Shown here: positions 59,812 through 64,000 of the stretch, piece by piece | Position numbering within the stretch: the first letter of the stretch is position 1 | Layout: each line of letters begins with the position of its first letter | Assembly (NCBI GenBank): GCA_017464345.1 | Contig: JAFUAH010000015.1 | Span: 1 to 64,000, forward strand | Origin: Bacteroidaceae bacterium | GTDB taxonomy: Bacteria > Bacteroidota > Bacteroidia > Bacteroidales > Bacteroidaceae | Length of the DNA stretch: 64,000 bases | Reading direction: 5' to 3' | Translations under genes and position numbers: made by a program | Notes under the pieces: generated by a model | Database searches by the model: none | Seen by the model: the letters and a program-made list of their open reading frames with translations, nothing else | Told to the model about the DNA's origin: nothing

Positions 59812-59977
59812 TAAGTTGAAAGTTGAAAGTTGAAAGTTGAAAGTTTTTGGCTTCGCGTTTCAACATTCAATGGTTTATAATGTATTTAGTTCTTTCGTTC
59901 TTTGCTGAAACTGAAAGCCGAAAGATGACAGCATAGCCGTAGGCTAACTTTCAACTTTCAACTTTCAATTTTCAATT
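59812..59977 (-). repeat. Deleted four-helix-bundle element (galK-transporter spacer)
   Basis: Left array TTGAAAG four times, then TTTTTGGCTTCGCG (59816-59857); right array GTAGGCTAA, then CTTTCAA three times and TTTTCAA (59940-59975). Both junctions match element B (including GCGTTTCAACATTCAA at the left). The gene is missing: on the minus strand, an ATG after the GGCT motif reads only about 19 codons to a stop. Looks like an internal deletion. Confidence 0.75.
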
Positions 59978-61267
59978 TTATTCTACTGGAATATCCGTAT
60001 TCACGTTCTTCGAGCCCCAGAGAGCATAGTACAGGATGTAGGCGGCGCAGAGCAGGGGTACCCAGTAGGAGGTGAGGTACGAGCCTGTCCAGTCGGCCAC
60101 GAGACCCTGGATGCCCACCATGATGGCGAAGCCGCAAACCATGGTCATGAAGGCACCGGAAGCGATGGCGGTGTACTTGCCGAGGCCCTCGGTGGCGAGG
60201 TTGAAGATGCCACCCCACATGACGCTGGCGCAGAGGCCTACGAGCAGGAAGCAGAAGATGCCCACGGGGATGTTGCCCCAGATGAGTTTCATGTTGGTGT
60301 AGTCGATACCGGGAACGCTGACTGCAACCGTCTGAGGCAGGTAGATGCCCAGCAGGAGCAGCACGATGGCCGAGGCACTGACGAAGGTCATCATGGCCTT
60401 GGTGCTGACTTTGCCGCCCACGCTGGCGCCGACGAAACGACCGATGAGCATGAACAGGAAGTAGATGCTGGCCAGTGTGCCCACATAGCCGGCGTCCATG
60501 GCAAGGCCGGGAGTGGCTGCATCTTCTGCGGCTGTCAGGTACTGGAGTATGTAGCCGGGAATGCCCATCTCAACACCGCCGTACAGGCCGATGGCCAGGA
60601 TGCCGAGGTTGAAGTGGCGGAAGGAGAAGGCCGAGTGGGGGTCTTTCTCGCCCGACTTGACCTCAACGGCCTTTTGGGGCTCTTCGATTTTGGTGAAGAA
60701 GATGACGATGAAGGCCACAACGAAGATGGCCAGGGCAATCATCAGGGCCGGAGTGGCGTCGCTAATCTTTGCCTTGGCGGCATCGCCGATGAGGGCACCC
60801 ATGATGATGTAGACGGCCACGGCGGCGGTGGAGTTGAACACGCCACCCGTCTGGATGAGCTGGTTACCCTTGTTGCCACCGCCTCCGAGGAGGTTCAGCA
60901 TGGGGTTGACGACGGTGTTCAGGATGCACATGCAGCAACCCGAGATGAGTGCGCCGCACAGGTAGACGGCCATACCGCCCCAACCGGAGAGCCACTGGAC
61001 GATAATACCGGTAATGCCAACCAAGAGGCCGATGAGGGCAGTGGTCTTGTAGCCCCACTTCTGAATCATCATGCCGGCAGGGAAGCCCATGACCAGATAG
61101 GCCATGAAGTTGCCATAGTTGCCAATCATGGCCATGAAGTTCGTGGTGCCGAACTGATTTTTTACAATGACGCCCATGGGCGAACAGAGGTTCGTCACGA
61201 AGGCAATCATGGCAAACAGGGCAATCATCACGATGATGGCCCCCCATTGAGTTTTTTCTTGCTTCAT
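59978..61267 (-). CDS. MFS glucose/galactose transporter (GluP/FucP-like)
   Basis: 429 aa, 12 hydrophobic segments. FVTNLCSPMGVIVKNQFG, MGFPAGMMIQKWGYKTTALIGL and MWGGIFNLATEGLGKYTAIASGAFM match the FucP/GluP family of proton- or sodium-coupled hexose carriers. Lies between a mutarotase and galactokinase, so galactose is the likely substrate. Confidence 0.9.
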   Translation of the reverse strand: MKQEKTQWGAIIVMIALFAMIAFVTNLCSPMGVIVKNQFGTTNFMAMIGNYGNFMAYLVMGFPAGMMIQKWGYKTTALIGLLVGITGIIVQWLSGWGGMAVYLCGALISGCCMCILNTVVNPMLNLLGGGGNKGNQLIQTGGVFNSTAAVAVYIIMGALIGDAAKAKISDATPALMIALAIFVVAFIVIFFTKIEEPQKAVEVKSGEKDPHSAFSFRHFNLGILAIGLYGGVEMGIPGYILQYLTAAEDAATPGLAMDAGYVGTLASIYFLFMLIGRFVGASVGGKVSTKAMMTFVSASAIVLLLLGIYLPQTVAVSVPGIDYTNMKLIWGNIPVGIFCFLLVGLCASVMWGGIFNLATEGLGKYTAIASGAFMTMVCGFAIMVGIQGLVADWTGSYLTSYWVPLLCAAYILYYALWGSKNVNTDIPVE

Positions 61268-61303
61268 AATATACTATTTAATTACTTGATTATTAGTTTT
61301 GTT

Positions 61304-61400
61304 TTACTACGAATTACACGAATTGAACGAATTTATGTTTCCGTGCCACTAAATCAGTGAAACTGATAAATAATTCGTGAAATTCGTGTAATTCGTAGTT
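61304..61400. repeat. Inverted 9-nt repeat arrays between transporter and mutarotase
   Basis: Left ACGAATTAC, ACGAATTGA, ACGAATTTA (61309-61335); right TAATTCGTG, AAATTCGTG, TAATTCGTA (61371-61397), in the opposite sense, around a ~35-nt core. Folds into a long hairpin. Same design as the other sugar-operon spacers with a 9-nt unit. Confidence 0.75.
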
Positions 61401-61407
61401 AAAAATA

Positions 61408-62487
61408 TCACTTGTCTGTGCCGAACTTATAAACGGTCTTTTGTGTGTACACTTCGCCGGGCTTCAGAACGACCGAGGGGAAGTACGGGCGGTTGGGCGA
61501 GTCGGGGAAGTGCTGAGCCTCGAAGCAGAGGGCAGAGCGGCGGGGGGCCGTGCAACCGTGCTGGAGGGCGTAGCCCGTGGCCCAGTTGTCGCTGTAGAAC
61601 TGCACGCCGGGCTCCGTTGTCCACACCTCCATGGTACGACCGCTGACGGGTTCCGTCATTTCGGCAGCCAGGGAGAGTTCGCCGGGCTCCTTCTTGTTCA
61701 GCACGAAGCAGTGGTCGTAGCCGGCGCCGTTGCGAATCTGCTCGTCGTCGGCGTCGATGTCCTGGCCGACGGGCTTCGGGGTGCGGAAGTCGAAGGGGGT
61801 GCCGTCCACGCGGAGGATTTCACCCGTGGGGATGGAGGTGTCGTCGATGGGCACGTAGAAGTCGGCATTGATGCGCAGGACTACGTTCGTGGCCTCGGGC
61901 GTGGGGTTCTGGATGCCGGAGAGCGAGAAGTAGCCGTGCGAGGTCATGTTCACGATGGTCTTCTTGTTCGTCACGCCGCGGTAGTCGATGACCAGTTCGT
62001 TGTCGTCGGTCAGCGAATAGCGCACCGTCATCTTCACTTCGCCGGGGAAGCCTTCCTCATAATAGGCAAAGGTATAGCGCAGGACGAGTTCGCGCTCGTT
62101 CACCTGCTCGGCGTCCCATACGCGTGCATGGGCACCCGTGGGGCCTCCGTGGAGCGAGTTGGGGCCGTTGTTGATGGCCAGGGTGTACTCCTTGCCGTTC
62201 ATCGTGAAGCGGCCCTTGCAGATGCGGTTGCCGTAGCGGCCGATGAGGGTGGAAAGGAAGGGCTCCGGGCTCTCGATGACGTCCTTGATGTTGTCGTGTC
62301 CCTGGATGACGTTGCCGACGTTGCCGTCGCGGTCGGGCACCATTATAGACACGAGAGCACCACCGTAGTTGGTGATGTCCACTTCCATACCATTATTATT
62401 TACTAAGGTGAACAGGTCAGTCTCTTTGCCCTGTACCACAGCCTGAAAGTCTTCGCGCTTCAGGCCCGAAAGATGTTGTGGTGTCAT
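61408..62487 (-). CDS. galM: Aldose 1-epimerase (mutarotase)
   Basis: 359 aa, cytoplasmic (no signal). GalM fold: STLIGRYGNRICKG, NNGPNSLHGGPTGAHARVWD with the catalytic histidine, NMTSHGYFSL, VDGTPFDFR, GYDHCF and TEPGVQFYSDNW with the catalytic glutamate region. First gene of the gal operon. Confidence 0.93.
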   Translation of the reverse strand: MTPQHLSGLKREDFQAVVQGKETDLFTLVNNNGMEVDITNYGGALVSIMVPDRDGNVGNVIQGHDNIKDVIESPEPFLSTLIGRYGNRICKGRFTMNGKEYTLAINNGPNSLHGGPTGAHARVWDAEQVNERELVLRYTFAYYEEGFPGEVKMTVRYSLTDDNELVIDYRGVTNKKTIVNMTSHGYFSLSGIQNPTPEATNVVLRINADFYVPIDDTSIPTGEILRVDGTPFDFRTPKPVGQDIDADDEQIRNGAGYDHCFVLNKKEPGELSLAAEMTEPVSGRTMEVWTTEPGVQFYSDNWATGYALQHGCTAPRRSALCFEAQHFPDSPNRPYFPSVVLKPGEVYTQKTVYKFGTDK

Positions 62488-62521
62488 AGCTGTTTAGAGT
62501 TAAAGTTAATACTTCTGCCTA

Positions 62522-62552
62522 CAAATTTATAGAAAACTTTTCAACCTTGCAA
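62522..62552 (-). promoter_or_regulatory. Promoter of the gal operon
   Basis: TTG (62550-62552), 20 nt, TAAATTTG (62522-62529) on the minus strand, 35 nt before the galM ATG. The -33 lies in the palindrome CCTTGCAAGG, a possible operator. Confidence 0.75.
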
Positions 62553-62589
62553 GGCTTTATAGGGAAAATGTGGTGAAGTTTTTCTAATC

Positions 62590-62820
62590 AAAGGGGGAAT
62601 GGCCCCTACAGGCTTTGCTTGTGGGTCAATTGTCCGTCAAGCGAAACCCGTACGGGACGAAGCCCAGACTCGGGCGAGTCGGCCTTGACGGACAATTGAC
62701 CCACAAGAGCGTCCCCTACGGGTCCTCTGATTGTCCTCTTGGCGAGAGCCGCAAATCTGTCAGGCTTTTCGCCCGACTTTTCGTAACTCTGCCGATAAAT
62801 GGACGAAGTTAAATAGGCGA
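62590..62820. repeat. Long-palindrome repeat, copy 2
   Basis: About 225 bp homologous to 35093-35319. The 24-bp arms (62618-62641 and 62684-62707) and loop are identical to copy 1; flanks differ at scattered positions. Lies in the galM-dxs intergenic region. No 27-bp direct repeats around this copy. Confidence 0.8.
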
Positions 62821-62856
62821 AGTTACCCACTTCGGCATAAGAAATAGATGAATTTA

Positions 62857-62888
62857 TTTCGTTCTGCTCTCGATTTTTCGTAACTTTG
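62857..62888 (+). promoter_or_regulatory. dxs promoter
   Basis: TTTC (62857-62860), 20 nt, TAACTTTG (62881-62888). Only 4 nt separate the box from the ATG at 62893, so the transcript should be leaderless or nearly so. Confidence 0.6.
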
Positions 62889-62892
62889 CGCG

Positions 62893-64000
62893 ATGAATCT
62901 GCTCGAACGCATACAATACCCTGCCGATTTACGGCAGTTGGACATAACTCAGTTGCCAGAAGTCTGCAAGGAACTGCGCAACTGCATCATCCACGAACTA
63001 GCCGACAACCCCGGCCACTTTGCCTCCAGCCTAGGCGTGGTGGAACTGACGGTGGCTCTGCACTACGTATTCGACACTCCCGACGACCGCATCGTCTGGG
63101 ACGTGGGGCACCAAGCCTACGGTCACAAGATACTGACCGGACGCCGTGAGCAGTTTGCCACGAACCGTAAGCTCCACGGTCTGCGCCCCTTCCCTTCGCC
63201 CGAAGAAAGTCCCTACGATACTTGTACCTGCGGTCATGCCTCGAACAGCATCTCCGTGGCACTAGGCATGGCCGTGGCGGCCCGCAGGCAAGGCCTACGG
63301 CGCAAGGTGGTGGCCGTCATCGGTGACGGCAGCATGACGGGGGGGCTGGCCTTTGAGGGCGTGAACAATGTCTCCTGCATCCCCAACGATATGCTCATCA
63401 TCCTGAACGACAACGATATGAGCATCGACCGCAGCGTCGGTGGCATGGGCCATTATTTGCATAAACTGCATACTAGTTCCACCTATAATAAAGTGCGCTA
63501 CAAAGTGGCCAAGATGCTCTATCGCTGGGGATGGCTGAACGACGATTGCAAAGGGCGCGTCCTGCGCTTCAACAATGCAGTGAAGTCGTTGCTCACCAAC
63601 CAGCACAACCTCTTCGAGGGACTGGACATCCGATACTTCGGTCCCGAGGACGGGCACAATGTCATCGGACTGGTGCAGACGTTGCAGCGCATCAAGGACA
63701 TGGAGGGGCCGAAGATGCTGCACATACATACGGTGAAAGGGAAAGGCTTCGAACCGGCAGAGCGTGATGCCACTGTATGGCATGCGCCAGGGAAGTTTGA
63801 CCCCGAGACGGGAGAGATACTGGAGACCAAGGCTGAGGGGGACGTGCCGCCTAAGTTCCAAGACGTCTTCGGCCTGACCATGCTGGAACTGGCCCGGCAG
63901 AATCCGCGTATCGTGGGTGTCACGCCGGCCATGCCCACTGGCTGCAGTCTGAATTTGATGATGCGTGAGATGCCAGACCGCGCCTTCGACGTTGGCATAG
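62893..64000 (+). CDS. dxs: 1-deoxy-D-xylulose-5-phosphate synthase (cut by window end)
   Basis: First step of the MEP isoprenoid pathway: pyruvate plus glyceraldehyde 3-phosphate to DXP; also feeds thiamine and pyridoxal. About 369 codons are in the window, with no stop. Start [17 protein letters not shown], then [49 protein letters not shown], and the ThDP motif [13 protein letters not shown] ending LNDNDMSI. The start suits the family length, with no good alternative ATG near. Confidence 0.95.
   Translation, partial: MNLLERIQYPADLRQLDITQLPEVCKELRNCIIHELADNPGHFASSLGVVELTVALHYVFDTPDDRIVWDVGHQAYGHKILTGRREQFATNRKLHGLRPFPSPEESPYDTCTCGHASNSISVALGMAVAARRQGLRRKVVAVIGDGSMTGGLAFEGVNNVSCIPNDMLIILNDNDMSIDRSVGGMGHYLHKLHTSSTYNKVRYKVAKMLYRWGWLNDDCKGRVLRFNNAVKSLLTNQHNLFEGLDIRYFGPEDGHNVIGLVQTLQRIKDMEGPKMLHIHTVKGKGFEPAERDATVWHAPGKFDPETGEILETKAEGDVPPKFQDVFGLTMLELARQNPRIVGVTPAMPTGCSLNLMMREMPDRAFDVGI

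Overview
The window reads as a Bacteroidales chromosome, most likely Prevotella-like. Support: promoters are of the Bacteroidetes type (TTTG or TTG, 19-20 nt, then TAnnTTTG) rather than the usual -35/-10; there is a 17 kb fimbrillin (FimA/Mfa1-like) locus with DUF3575, DUF5119 and OmpA-like partners; Omp28-type thioredoxin-fold secreted proteins occur; and several secreted proteins end in a YDLxGRR...KGLYIxNGKK motif. All calls come from reading the sequence; no database search was run.

Layout. 1-130: the left end of an IS4-family element on the minus strand. 191-2659: rpiB-tkt (pentose phosphate). 3082-11805 (+): a secreted redox/cell-surface operon (Omp28-like, TlpA-like, DUF6029-like barrel, Omp28 lipoprotein, two unknowns, an alpha/beta hydrolase). 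11890-28459 (-): the fimbrial operon, read from one promoter at 28518-28548. 28683-34057 (-): a second Omp28-like pair plus a sugar-nucleotide epimerase-like SDR. 34285-46569: accessory modules around araB (three small toxin-antitoxin-like pairs, two copies of a structured RNA, small membrane proteins, an ATPase, a BfiI-like restriction-modification island). 46613-52963 (-): the arabinose operon. 53262-58534 (+): a membrane-anchored regulator, a complete IS4-family insertion and two exported proteins. 58645-62487 (-): the galactose operon. 62893-64000 (+): dxs, running off the window.

The most unusual content is in spacers and repeats. (1) Two neighbouring cassettes (37.8-40.7 kb) share an identical 69-bp promoter and a 225-nt RNA whose stems co-vary between the copies, but carry different genes. 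(2) Two ~475-bp elements in the arabinose operon each carry a four-helix-bundle (23S-IVS/Avd-like) protein gene between inverted arrays of a 7-nt repeat; three further spacers in the two sugar operons carry similar inverted arrays without the gene. (3) Non-inverted 7-nt arrays occur inside genes, in signal-peptide regions and just before the C-terminal motif, where a one-unit change would shift the frame. (4) The 3' end and terminator of araA are duplicated on the far side of the restriction-modification island, and the terminator alone is found again further out, suggesting stepwise insertion between araA and araB.

Functionally the sugar genes form a coherent set: arabinose uptake, mutarotation, AraA, AraB and AraD feed xylulose-5-phosphate to transketolase and RpiB, while galactose uptake, mutarotation and galactokinase form a parallel operon.
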